Shown: positions 1 through 6,493 of the stretch, piece after piece
Layout of the letters: each line of letters starts with the position of its first letter
Position numbering within the stretch: the stretch's first letter is position 1
NCBI GenBank assembly: GCA_020216845.1
Contig: JAIWNK010000085.1
Span: 1-10,000, forward strand
DNA: 10,000 bases
Origin: Anaerolinea sp.
GTDB taxonomy: Bacteria; Chloroflexota; Anaerolineae; Anaerolineales; Anaerolineaceae
Direction of reading: 5' to 3'
The notes under the pieces: generated by a model
What the model was told of the DNA's origin: nothing
Database searches by the model: none
The model's input: only the letters and a program-made list of their open reading frames with translations
Translations under genes and position numbers: made by a program

Positions 1-71
1 GTGAGCGTGCAGGGGCTCGAATGGAACACCCCCGGGGTGCGCTGAACCAAAAAGGGGGGCTTAAAAGACTT
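1..71 (-). pseudogene. Degenerate tRNA-Lys 3'-half copy
   Basis: This stretch repeats the 3' half of the intact tRNA-Lys next to it. Positions 1-21 are identical to 72-92 (T arm, acceptor 3' strand and the following base). The blocks ctgaaccaa (42-50) and cttaaaag (60-67) match the variable-loop and anticodon-loop parts of the gene. The match is interrupted by a 20-bp insert at 22-41, which contains the palindrome caccccCggggtg (27-39), and by a G-rich block at 51-59. There is no 5' half, so it cannot fold as a tRNA. It could be a decayed tandem tRNA duplicate or a remnant of an attachment site. The window begins exactly at the repeat, so more copies may lie to the left. Confidence 0.6.
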
Positions 72-72
72 G

Positions 73-144
73 TGAGCGTGCAGGGGCTCGAACCCTGAAC
101 CAATGGCTTAAAAGGCCACTGCTCTACCATTGAGCTACACGCCC
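73..144 (-). tRNA. tRNA-Lys (anticodon UUU)
   Basis: Read on the minus strand this is a complete cloverleaf of 72 nt without an encoded CCA. The acceptor stem GGGCGTG pairs with CACGCTC with one G-U pair, followed by discriminator A. The D stem is GCTC/GAGC. The anticodon stem GTGGC/GCCAT flanks loop CTTTTAA, giving anticodon TTT (Lys). There is a 5-nt variable loop and a T stem CAGGG/CCCTG with loop TTCGAGC. A strong promoter lies a few bases upstream. The 3' trailer runs straight into the degenerate copy at 1-71. Confidence 0.95.
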
Positions 145-154
145 GAATGGCCCT

Positions 155-183
155 ATTGTATCACGCACTCATTTTCACGTCAA
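155..183 (-). promoter_or_regulatory. Sigma-70 type promoter of tRNA-Lys
   Basis: On the minus strand, TTGACG (183-178) is followed by a 17-nt spacer and TACAAT (160-155). Each hexamer is one base away from consensus. The predicted start point near 148 is about 4 nt before the mature tRNA 5' end at 144, so there would be almost no leader. Confidence 0.75.
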
Positions 184-191
184 TTGCACAG

Positions 192-671
192 CTAAAGAGT
201 TGGCGACTTTAACCGGTTTTCTGTGGATTGACGTGCTAAGAGCCGGCGGGTGACCCAGGCACGATAACGGAAGAGAAAATGCAAGCCTGGCGGCGAGAAG
301 AGCAGGCGGGTGAGCCAACCGCGCCAGCCAGGCTTGTGTTGATATTCAATATGTTCGTGGATGGTAGTATGTGTTTCATCCAAAGGCTGAAAGGTGTGCG
401 TGTGTTGCCAGGCTTGCAGTGGGCCGTTGATTTGTTCGTCGGCGAAACCCTGCAAGGAGACTTTGTGATGACGGGCTTGCCAGCGGATGGGGATGGGGCC
501 AAGCCAGAGGGTGAAACGGACTTGTGAGCCTTCGGCCAGGGGCTCAATATGTTGAAAGGTGGCAATCAGCGGCGGGGGTGTGAGGGCACGAAGGACGGAC
601 GGGTTGTGGTGCAAGGCGCTGACGGCGTTGAGCGATGCTGGGACGGTGAAGGCAAAGTCGAAGGTTGGCAT
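192..671 (-). CDS. SRPBCC-fold (START/Bet v1-like) ligand-binding protein
   Basis: This 159-residue soluble protein resembles the SRPBCC / polyketide cyclase-dehydrase superfamily, whose members bind hydrophobic ligands in a helix-grip fold. Visible marks are an N-terminal strand followed by a Pro/Ala helix (residues 3-20), the central strands around 50-75 (FTLWLGPIPIRWQARH), and the strand pair HTFQPLDETHTTIHEHIEYQ (92-111). A Gly/Trp-rich turn follows at 115-119, then the C-terminal helix with the frequent LFRYR motif (133-137). There is no signal peptide or membrane segment. The ATG sits 3 nt after the stop of the MFS gene, with no convincing ribosome binding site, so translational coupling is likely. 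It is the last gene of the regulator-exporter operon. The substrate is unknown. Members of this superfamily occur near CarH/LitR regulators in other bacteria, but I cannot assign a reaction. Confidence 0.8.
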   Translation of the reverse strand: MPTFDFAFTVPASLNAVSALHHNPSVLRALTPPPLIATFQHIEPLAEGSQVRFTLWLGPIPIRWQARHHKVSLQGFADEQINGPLQAWQHTHTFQPLDETHTTIHEHIEYQHKPGWRGWLTRLLFSPPGLHFLFRYRAWVTRRLLARQSTENRLKSPTL

Positions 672-674
672 GAA

Positions 675-1877
675 TCAGATGTGCTGTGGCAAATTCGCTG
701 CAACAGGTTGTGGGTGAACATGGCGGACGATGTAGCTTGCCAGCCAGATCAAGAACACACCGGCGATGAGCCCCGGGGCGCTGCTGCCAATCCATTTCAG
801 CAAAGCGCTGCCAATGGGGGGCGCAATGACGCGCGTCAGGCTTTCAAGCGATGCAGCCAGGCCCAGTGTACCGCCAATTTCAATCGGTTGAACCGATTTG
901 CTCAGGGCGCTATTCAGAACGGTGTTGAGCGTTCCGCCGGCGACAGCAATGGGTAACAGGGCAATGAGTAGCATGGGGACATTGGGCGCCAGACCCCAGC
1001 CAAGCAGGCCAATGCTCATGCCGATGGTGGCGGAGAGGATGAGGGTGCGTTCATCAAAGCGTTGGGTGAAAATGCGAATGAGCCCGCCTTGGGTGATGGC
1101 AGAGATGAGGCCAACGTAGGCCAGGATATAACCGGTTTGGGTGGATTCGAGGCCGAAGCGTTTGAGCGCATAGAGGGTGAAGATGCTTTGGAAGAGGGAG
1201 AAGGCCAAGGCAAAGAAGAAGCGTGTGTGCAGTAAGGGGCCTACCAGAGGACGGCGCAGAGCGCTGAGCAGAGCAGCGGCGCTGAAGGGTGGACGGGCGC
1301 GCCCGGCCAGGGCAATGCGTCGTTCAGCGGTCAGCGATTCGCCCAACCATAAGCTGACAACCAGCAAGTTGAGCGCGGAAAAGCCTGCGGCAACAAAGGC
1401 AGGGACGGAGAAGCCGTTTTGGCTGAGGATGCCGCCAATCGCTGGGCCGATGATAAAGCCCAACCCAAATGCTGCGCCAATCAGGCCCAGGCCGCGGGCG
1501 CGGTTTTTCTCGTCGGTCACGTCGGTGATGTAAGCCTGGGCAACACTGATGTTGCCGCCGGTCAGACCGGCGAGCAGGCGGGCGGCAAACAGCATCCACA
1601 GGTTTTGGGCAAAGCCGAGCAATACAAACCCAAGCAGATTGCCGGCAATGCTCACCAGTAAAACAGGGCGGCGACCAATGCGGTCTGAAAGACGCCCGAG
1701 CAGCGGGGCGCTAATCATTTGGGCAGCCGCATAGATGGCAACGAGCAGACCAATTTGCAGTTCGTCTGCGCCGAAGGTTTCGGCATAGTAGGGCAAGAGC
1801 GGCAGAATGATGCTAAAGCCAAGCAAATCAATGAATACAACCAAAAAAATCGAGAAAAGCGTGCGTTTGTTGCTCAT
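675..1877 (-). CDS. MFS drug exporter, DHA1 / TetA-like
   Basis: A 400-residue major facilitator protein of the proton-coupled drug exporter class, of typical length with about 12 membrane helices. The first helix carries DLLGFSIILPLLPYY (17-31), characteristic of TetA-type transporters. Loop 2-3 holds motif A, GRLSDRIGRRP (61-71). Helix 4 has TGGNISVAQAYITDVT (106-121), and helix 5 carries the antiporter motif C, GLGFIIGPAIGG (138-149). The ATG overlaps the stop of the upstream CarH-like gene (ATGA, 4 nt). A good Shine-Dalgarno GGAGG (1891-1887) lies 9 nt upstream, inside the regulator 3' end. This indicates co-transcription and tight coupling with the regulator and the SRPBCC gene. The substrate cannot be read from sequence; TetA-like similarity alone does not show tetracycline resistance. 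Confidence 0.9.
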   Translation of the reverse strand: MSNKRTLFSIFLVVFIDLLGFSIILPLLPYYAETFGADELQIGLLVAIYAAAQMISAPLLGRLSDRIGRRPVLLVSIAGNLLGFVLLGFAQNLWMLFAARLLAGLTGGNISVAQAYITDVTDEKNRARGLGLIGAAFGLGFIIGPAIGGILSQNGFSVPAFVAAGFSALNLLVVSLWLGESLTAERRIALAGRARPPFSAAALLSALRRPLVGPLLHTRFFFALAFSLFQSIFTLYALKRFGLESTQTGYILAYVGLISAITQGGLIRIFTQRFDERTLILSATIGMSIGLLGWGLAPNVPMLLIALLPIAVAGGTLNTVLNSALSKSVQPIEIGGTLGLAASLESLTRVIAPPIGSALLKWIGSSAPGLIAGVFLIWLASYIVRHVHPQPVAANLPQHI

Positions 1878-2845
1878 TGAGCAGAGCCTCCAGAAGTTTC
1901 GATTAGATTTTCAATCGTGTCAATCATTTCGCTGGGTTTGGCGTTGAGGTAAATGGCGGGAATGTCTTCAGATAGTTGCATGGACGCAAATGCCTGGCCG
2001 CCCAGAATCACCAAGGGCGTTGGTGGGGGAAATTTCTTAAGGATGGTCGGTAGGTTTTGCATGGTTTGGGCGCTTTCGGGGCGGGTGGCGGAGAAGAGCA
2101 GTGCCCGTGGGCGCAACGGAGCGAGCGCTTCTTCAAGTCGCTCTAGTTTTAGGTCAGGTCCCAGGTACTTAACATGCCAGCCGCGCCAGCGTAACATGAC
2201 AACCAGGATGAGCAGGCCAATTTGATGCTGTTCGCCGGGGGCGCAGGCTGCAACAATGAGCTCATCACGGACGGGTTGGGCGGCGGCATTCAGCATACTC
2301 ATCAGGTGCTGCATGAAGAATTGCGTTGCATAATGTTCCACGGCGATGGCAATTTTGCCATCATGCCAGGCCTGTCCAATATCTACCAGTGTGGGTTGGA
2401 TGATCTCAACCAAGACCTGATCAACGGGATAGAGAGCAAAGGCGCGCCGTAGAGTCTCTGCAGCTTTGTCGTCATTCAGTTGCAATAAGTAATTCGTCAA
2501 TTCTTGGGTGAGGGCATCAATGGATGCGTTGTTTGTTGGGTGGGTAGAGGGCAGGCTGATAGCCGGATCTTTGCCTTGTAAGCGCAGGTCATTTAGATAT
2601 TGCACAGCTCGGCCAATGCTCAGGCCAGAATCCAGCTGCCCCTTTAGCCAGCGCAAGGTGCGCACATCATATTCAGAATAGAGACGATAACCTTGCTGCC
2701 CGCGGCGCGGTGTTGGCAGGCCATAACGCCGTTCCCAGGCGCGCAGGGTAACCGGTAAGAGGCCCAATAATTGTGAGACGGCCTTGATGTTATAGACCGG
2801 TAAATGTTGATTGGGTGATCGGTTTAATTCATCCATTGCATACAC
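1874..2845 (-). CDS. CarH/LitR-like B12-binding MerR regulator (paralogue 1)
   Basis: A cytosolic 323-residue transcription factor. The N-terminal MerR-type winged helix (about 17-87) contains the recognition segment PVTLRAWERRYGLPTP (31-46) and the wing RLYSEYDVRTLRWL (54-67). A helical-bundle domain (about 110-185) has W160 and E170-H171 in WHDGKIAIAVEH, the spacing of the Trp and Glu-His pair that cap adenosylcobalamin in CarH. A Rossmann B12-binding domain (about 194-315) has EQHQIG (205-210), with H207 as likely lower cobalt ligand, plus a C-terminal GG (282-283). In CarH, cobalamin drives tetramer formation on DNA in the dark and light breaks it apart. The protein starts at GTG 2845 with AAAGG 5 nt upstream; ATG 2836 is the alternative. 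It leads the operon with the MFS and SRPBCC genes, preceded by tandem 11-bp repeats. All key cofactor residues are present, so B12 binding is likely; light sensing is inferred. Confidence 0.9.
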   Translation of the reverse strand: MYAMDELNRSPNQHLPVYNIKAVSQLLGLLPVTLRAWERRYGLPTPRRGQQGYRLYSEYDVRTLRWLKGQLDSGLSIGRAVQYLNDLRLQGKDPAISLPSTHPTNNASIDALTQELTNYLLQLNDDKAAETLRRAFALYPVDQVLVEIIQPTLVDIGQAWHDGKIAIAVEHYATQFFMQHLMSMLNAAAQPVRDELIVAACAPGEQHQIGLLILVVMLRWRGWHVKYLGPDLKLERLEEALAPLRPRALLFSATRPESAQTMQNLPTILKKFPPPTPLVILGGQAFASMQLSEDIPAIYLNAKPSEMIDTIENLIETSGGSAQ

Positions 2846-2872
2846 AAAGCCCTTTCTTGTTGTGATGGCTTA

Positions 2873-2901
2873 AGTGTATGCGAAATGCACTGTTTTGACG
2901 A
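2873..2901 (-). promoter_or_regulatory. Candidate promoter of the CarH1-MFS-SRPBCC operon
   Basis: On the minus strand, TCGTCA (2901-2896) is followed by a 17-nt spacer and TACACT (2878-2873). Each box matches consensus at four of six positions. The start point would be near 2866, giving a leader of about 20 nt before GTG 2845. The -35 box lies in the promoter-proximal 11-bp repeat, so a bound regulator would block polymerase. The weak boxes keep confidence moderate. Confidence 0.45.
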
Positions 2902-2925
2902 TGTTTTGTATAATCTTTGTACGTT
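2893..2925 (-). repeat. Three tandem 11-bp direct repeats, candidate CarH operator
   Basis: On the plus strand the core TTTGTA occurs at 2905-2910 and 2916-2921, and the variant TTTGAC at 2894-2899. All are in register at exactly 11 bp (units 2893-2903, 2904-2914, 2915-2925). On the minus strand, in the direction of transcription, the cores read TACAAA, TACAAA, GTCAAA. The array fills the gap between the two regulator genes and reaches the -35 box of the downstream operon. Tandem 11-bp sites covering the -35 region match my memory of how the Thermus CarH tetramer sits on its operator. Confidence 0.6.
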
Positions 2926-3884
2926 TAACGGGCCGGTTTGCTGAGCAGGGTTTGCACGGTCTTGAGGCCTTGTTCAAAATTGGCCCCCAAATAGTATCCA
3001 CCAGAGAGGTTGCGGGTTTCAGGTTTGGCATCAAAGGCGCGCCCGGCATAGCCAAACAATGGTACCGGCCGCTGTCGGCTGAACAGCTTTGGCAAAGGGA
3101 GTAGCGCGCGCTGTGATTCTTCGGAGCTGGCGCTGAGGATGACCATGTTGGGATGTTCGTAGCTGGCATAGTCGGCCAAATCCTCGAGGGGAATATCGGG
3201 CCCAAGGTATTCGACCCGATAGCCCTGGCTGCGGAGTAATACAGCCATCATCAGGCTGCCAATTTCATGCTGCTCAGTAGGGGCGGCACCGATGAGGATG
3301 TAGCCGGCGCCGCGCCGGGTTGGGTATGCCTGAAACAGGGCCAAAAGCTTGCCGCGCAAATAGGCACTGGCGAAGTGCTCAGTGGTGACGGATACATCGC
3401 CGCGATACCAGGCTTCCCCAATTTCGACCAGGGCAGGGGTAAAGATGTTTTGGCAGATATCCAACAGGGAGAAGTTTTGTTGCACCTCACTCAGGATCTC
3501 TTCGGCACGCGCTTCGGCGTGACGTATCAGGGCCTGGTAGAGCTGTCGTGCGTAGAATTCGGCGGGTTGAGCGGGTTGGCGCGGTTCGGATGCAATCGGG
3601 CTATTGGGGATTGCCTCAGGCCAGGCGCCATTGCGTGCCAATTGACGCAATTCGGCGACGGCACTGCTGATGGAAATGCCGTTATCCAGGCGTTGTTTGA
3701 TCCAGCGCAAAATGGCAACATCGCGTTCGGAGTAAAGACGGTAGCGATTGTCCGAGCGGTGCGGGCTTAGTAAGTCGTGTCGGCGTTCCCAGGCGCGTAG
3801 GGTAACGGGCCTGATGCCTGTTTGGCTGCTGACGGCTTTGATGGTGTATTTGGGATCATCGGGTAATTCGGCAATGGATGGCAA
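2925..3884 (-). CDS. CarH/LitR-like B12-binding MerR regulator (paralogue 2)
   Basis: A second regulator of the same build as its neighbour. With the preferred TTG start at 3884 it has 319 residues. The MerR helix-turn-helix includes TIKAVSSQTGIRPVTLRAWERR (split here as TIKAVSSQTGI and RPVTLRAWERR), ending near residue 35, followed by the wing RLYSERDVAILRW. The helical domain has W159 and E169-H170 in WYRGDVSVTTEH, and the Rossmann domain has EQHEIG with H206 as likely cobalt ligand. The usual C-terminal GG pair is altered to YAGRAF. The reading frame is open to TTG 3959, but a promoter lies inside that extension. GGAG (3896-3893) precedes TTG 3884 by 8 nt, so the shorter form is favoured. 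It ends 79 bp before paralogue 1, next to the repeat array. The role is probably B12- and light-dependent repression; whether it shares the operator is unknown. Confidence 0.88.
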   Translation of the reverse strand: MPSIAELPDDPKYTIKAVSSQTGIRPVTLRAWERRHDLLSPHRSDNRYRLYSERDVAILRWIKQRLDNGISISSAVAELRQLARNGAWPEAIPNSPIASEPRQPAQPAEFYARQLYQALIRHAEARAEEILSEVQQNFSLLDICQNIFTPALVEIGEAWYRGDVSVTTEHFASAYLRGKLLALFQAYPTRRGAGYILIGAAPTEQHEIGSLMMAVLLRSQGYRVEYLGPDIPLEDLADYASYEHPNMVILSASSEESQRALLPLPKLFSRQRPVPLFGYAGRAFDAKPETRNLSGGYYLGANFEQGLKTVQTLLSKPAR

Positions 3885-3935
3885 GGGGCTTTCTCCACTA
3901 AAAAGGGTAGACGATAAAACGGGTAATTTGGGTTG

Positions 3936-3964
3936 ATTATAGCTTAAACCGAATGACAATGCAA
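3936..3964 (-). promoter_or_regulatory. Promoter of the second CarH-like gene
   Basis: On the minus strand a perfect -10 box TATAAT (3941-3936) sits 17 nt after TTGCAT (3964-3959). TTGTCA at 3959-3954 is only 12 nt from the -10, too close to serve as -35. The start point would be near 3929, about 45 nt before TTG 3884 and well after TTG 3959. This supports the shorter protein. It lies just after the GGDEF stop at 3969. Confidence 0.6.
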
Positions 3965-3968
3965 AAAA

Positions 3969-4343
3969 TTATAGGCTGGCAATGCCAGAATAATTTTCTT
4001 TGGCCTGACGCATAATTTTTCCGGCAGTTTCGAGCACGGAGAGCAGGTTGACATCTTTTTGGGATAGGTCGTAAATGCCAATGGTGACGTTGACCGGTAG
4101 GCTGCCCTGACGTACTTCAAGAGGGTTTTGGGCAAGTTGTCGTTGGATGCGTTCGGCAATGCCTTTGGCTTCGTTCAAAGGGGTTTGCGGCAGGAAAACG
4201 ACAAATTCATCACCGCCATAGCGGGCGATGATGTCTACTTCGCGCAGGCTGGCGCGTAATGTGTCAGCGACATGGCGCAAGGCGCGGTCGCCAACCGCGT
4301 AGCTGTAGGTGTTGTTAAAGTCTTTGAAATGGTCTACATCCAT
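3969..4343 (-). pseudogene. GGDEF domain, detached by frameshift (3' part)
   Basis: This 124-residue frame carries the catalytic part of a diguanylate cyclase, which makes c-di-GMP from two GTP. It begins in the first metal-binding segment FMDVDHFKDFN and contains DRALRHVA, the inhibitory I-site RxxD (REVD), and after the usual five residues the signature GGDEF in ARYGGDEFVVFLP. IGIY and a final helix follow. All diagnostic residues are intact. The frame lacks the domain start (DELTGLYNRRG), which ends the preceding frame, so alone it should not fold. Adding one G near 4353 restores S-L-A-V-L-F-M-D-V-D, a standard GGDEF sequence, and a protein of about 791 residues. It could be a recent mutation or a sequencing or assembly error. 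Confidence 0.85.
3976..3988. repeat. 13-bp inverted repeat ctggcaatgccag
   Basis: Perfect 6-bp arms (CTGGCA/TGCCAG) around one central base, in the last codons of the GGDEF part and just upstream of the promoter of the second CarH-like gene. It may be an operator or a chance palindrome; no family could be recognised. Confidence 0.3.
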
Positions 4344-6343
4344 AAACAGAACGCCAGGCTATGTTGCTGACGTTGATTGCGCTCAATTTCGCTTTCGCCA
4401 AGTTTGAGTAACCCGCGGCGGTTGTAGAGGCCGGTTAGCTCATCAATAATTGCCAGTTGTTGCACTTCCTGGTAAAGGCGGGCATTTTCGATGGCAGTTG
4501 CGGCTTGATGAAGGAATGCCTGTAGACGGCGGGCGTGTTGCTCGGTGAAAAAGTTGGGCGTGGCGCTATCGAGATTCAGGAAGCCAATGATTTCGTTTTT
4601 GAGGTGAATGGGCGCGCCAAGATAGGATTGAATCCAGTCATTTTCTGGGCAATGGCGCCAGAGTGCACTTTGGTGTATGTTGGAAATGATCAGGGGCTGA
4701 CCGGTTTCCATAATGTGACACAGGGTTGGAAGCCCGCAGAGTGGCTGATGAAAGTTGTCAATGTATTGTCCCAGGGCGCGTTCGGCATAACCGCGGCTGT
4801 TGATGATATGAACATGGGGACCTTCTATCATCATCAGGCTTACTGCATCGTGGGGAATAATTTTGCCGACTCCATCCAAAATGCGGTTGAGAACGTCGTC
4901 TATTTGCAGTGTGCTGTTCAGGGCAGCTGCGATTTGGTTCAGGGTTTCAATGAATTGACGTTGTTCTGCTTCAGCTTGCTCAGCTTGTTTGTGTTTGCGA
5001 ATATCGTGAGCAATGACGAGGGTGGCGGGGATGTTCTGGTAGACAATTGGGGCAGAGATGACTTCAACCGGGATGGGATTGCTGGCCAGGTCAATGAAGC
5101 GTTCCTCGAGCCATTCGGTCGTCTGATTTTGACCTTCTGTGCGTCTGACGCGTTCAAGGACGATTGGATGGTCATCTGGGTGGACGAAATCCAGGATGGA
5201 GAGGCCAAGTAATTGCTCTGGATTGTTGGCGCCGACAAGGCTTGCACCGTTGGGATTAATATATAACAATTTGCCAGCAACGTGAACACAAATCATTTCC
5301 GGTGAAAGTTCAATCAGGCGCTGATAGCTTTCCTTACTTTGGCGTAGTTCGTTTTGTAAAGTTTGTTGGTTGGTAATGTCGCGCAGGATCAGTAAGCGAC
5401 CGTGCTGAATCGGCAAACTTTGCAGTTCAAAGCAACGTTCTGCGCGGTGCAAGATGCGCACTTGCGTTTGATGAGCGGGTTGTTTGGCCAGTTCGGGCCA
5501 GGTTGTTTGGGCGATTGGCAACCCAACCCAGTGTTTGGGCAGGTTGAGTAAATGCCGTGCGGCAGGGTTGGCTTCAATCAGCCGTTGTTGGTGATCCAGC
5601 ACGATCAGGCCGTCGCGAATGTATTCCATGAGCTGTTGGCGAGGGATGGGGGTCAGGTCAAACAGATTCAGTTTTAACAGACTAAATGCATAAATCAGGG
5701 CGGTTAACGAAAATCCAAAGGGCGTCCAATCCAGACCGGGCACAGGGTTGAGCTTACTGATGTACAACAGACTGCCGCCAATGGGGAGGAGCAAGCCGCT
5801 TATCAGGGCAAGATTTTGTTTGCGAAAAAGGGGTTCACGGCTACCTTGGGCCAAATACCATGTTCCCAAGAGGAAGAGCAGGTAACTATACATGACATTT
5901 ACCCAAAACCAGGGGCCGTGTTGGTAGACGAGCACCGGCAGGTTAGCAATAGAGGTTGTGCTGATTTGGCTCCAGATGAGGAAAGTAGTGTGGGGGTTAA
6001 AAAGAAATGCCAGGGTGAGGACGGGAATGATCCAAAGCAAGCTTGCTGAGAAGGAGGATAATTTGCGTTGTTCTTGATATTGATAGCAGAATTGCAGCCA
6101 AACGGGGCCACTGCTGACGATGGGGATGTATTCTAGCCGCGCCCAAAACAGTTTCTGTGCCATCGGCAGCGAGATGGTTTCCATCATGAGCAAAAATGTC
6201 CACAGTGCAATCAGCAACAAAAAGAAACTAAAAATTTTAATAGACCAGGTGCGGGCGCGCTTCCAGACCGTCAAGGCCAGCCACAGGGCAAACAGGATGT
6301 TAAGAAGGTACACAAAGGCATAATTTGGAAAATGCCAGGTCAT
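4334..6343 (-). CDS. 7TM-PAS-PAS-GAF sensor diguanylate cyclase, truncated (5' part)
   Basis: This 669-residue frame holds the sensory part of a membrane diguanylate cyclase. Residues 1-230 form seven to eight membrane helices resembling the N-terminal 7TM module of histidine kinases (N-terminal YLLNILFALWLALTVW, later FWARLEYIPIV). PAS 1 is about 235-325 (GLIVLDHQQRLIEANPAARHLL) and PAS 2 about 338-450 (DFVHPDD). A short coiled linker (450-475) leads to a GAF domain (about 478-625). The opening of a GGDEF domain, DELTGLYNRRG (634-644), follows. The frame then leaves the expected sequence at A664, reads FCLWM and stops at TAG 4336-4334. The catalytic part continues in another frame to 3969. 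ATG 6343 has AAGGA close upstream, and a strong promoter precedes it. As sequenced, no active cyclase would be made; the stub could still act as a membrane sensor. Confidence 0.88.
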   Translation of the reverse strand: MTWHFPNYAFVYLLNILFALWLALTVWKRARTWSIKIFSFFLLLIALWTFLLMMETISLPMAQKLFWARLEYIPIVSSGPVWLQFCYQYQEQRKLSSFSASLLWIIPVLTLAFLFNPHTTFLIWSQISTTSIANLPVLVYQHGPWFWVNVMYSYLLFLLGTWYLAQGSREPLFRKQNLALISGLLLPIGGSLLYISKLNPVPGLDWTPFGFSLTALIYAFSLLKLNLFDLTPIPRQQLMEYIRDGLIVLDHQQRLIEANPAARHLLNLPKHWVGLPIAQTTWPELAKQPAHQTQVRILHRAERCFELQSLPIQHGRLLILRDITNQQTLQNELRQSKESYQRLIELSPEMICVHVAGKLLYINPNGASLVGANNPEQLLGLSILDFVHPDDHPIVLERVRRTEGQNQTTEWLEERFIDLASNPIPVEVISAPIVYQNIPATLVIAHDIRKHKQAEQAEAEQRQFIETLNQIAAALNSTLQIDDVLNRILDGVGKIIPHDAVSLMMIEGPHVHIINSRGYAERALGQYIDNFHQPLCGLPTLCHIMETGQPLIISNIHQSALWRHCPENDWIQSYLGAPIHLKNEIIGFLNLDSATPNFFTEQHARRLQAFLHQAATAIENARLYQEVQQLAIIDELTGLYNRRGLLKLGESEIERNQRQQHSLAFCLWM

Positions 6344-6427
6344 AATCCTTGTAAAAGGTGTGGCAATATTGTTCTGTTTTCTTTCTTGTGGGTTGCGTGG
6401 AAAGATGAATTGACACCGCTTAATTCA

Positions 6428-6455
6428 ATTATTGCAAAAAATGATTTTTTGTCAA
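6428..6455 (-). promoter_or_regulatory. Promoter of the diguanylate cyclase gene
   Basis: On the minus strand, consensus TTGACA (6455-6450) is followed by a 16-nt spacer and AATAAT (6433-6428), five of six to consensus. The start point would be near 6421, leaving a leader of roughly 80 nt before ATG 6343. The spacer is filled by the palindrome at 6435-6451. Confidence 0.65.
6435..6451. repeat. 17-bp perfect palindrome in a divergent promoter region
   Basis: CAAAAAAT and ATTTTTTG mirror each other around G6443. It lies between, and partly over, the -35 and -10 boxes of the minus-strand promoter. It also touches the TTGTCA (6449-6454) that could serve the plus-strand cyclase. Its position suits an operator or an A-tract bend acting on both genes. 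Confidence 0.5.
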
Positions 6456-6493
6456 TCGAAAAGATCTGGTAATACCGATATGTAGTGTACAAT
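6449..6493 (+). promoter_or_regulatory. Candidate promoter(s) of the adenylate cyclase gene
   Basis: Two options are visible. TTGTCA (6449-6454) with a short 15-nt spacer precedes TAATAC (6470-6475). Alternatively TACAAT (6488-6493) has a poor -35 (TCTGGT, 6465-6470). The second uses the same TACAAT box as the tRNA and DUF4126 promoters and would start transcripts near 6500. Both favour ATG 6514 over TTG 6493 as the start codon. Confidence 0.35.

Noticed and set aside
1..144. Active integration site of a mobile element
   Set aside because: No integrase, excisionase or phage gene is present in the window, and the repeats are only 71 bp apart.
3267..3770. 167-codon plus-strand open frame
   Set aside because: It mirrors the second CarH-like gene, which has clear MerR and B12 motifs.
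3968..3973. Second TATAAT on the minus strand as a promoter
   Set aside because: It overlaps the GGDEF stop codon and has no acceptable -35 at 16-18 nt; the one at 3941-3936 is better placed.
4345..4363. Programmed ribosomal frameshift in the GGDEF gene
   Set aside because: No slippery run, internal Shine-Dalgarno or downstream hairpin was seen. A single lost G is the simpler explanation.
4535..5212. Long open frame on the plus strand (225 codons)
   Set aside because: It lies fully antisense to the PAS/GAF part of the diguanylate cyclase, whose domains are recognisable. The translated product shows no family features.
6435..6451. Palindrome as a rho-independent terminator
   Set aside because: The stem is all A-T except the outer pair, the loop is a single base, and it sits within promoter boxes between divergent genes, so no transcript would need to end there.
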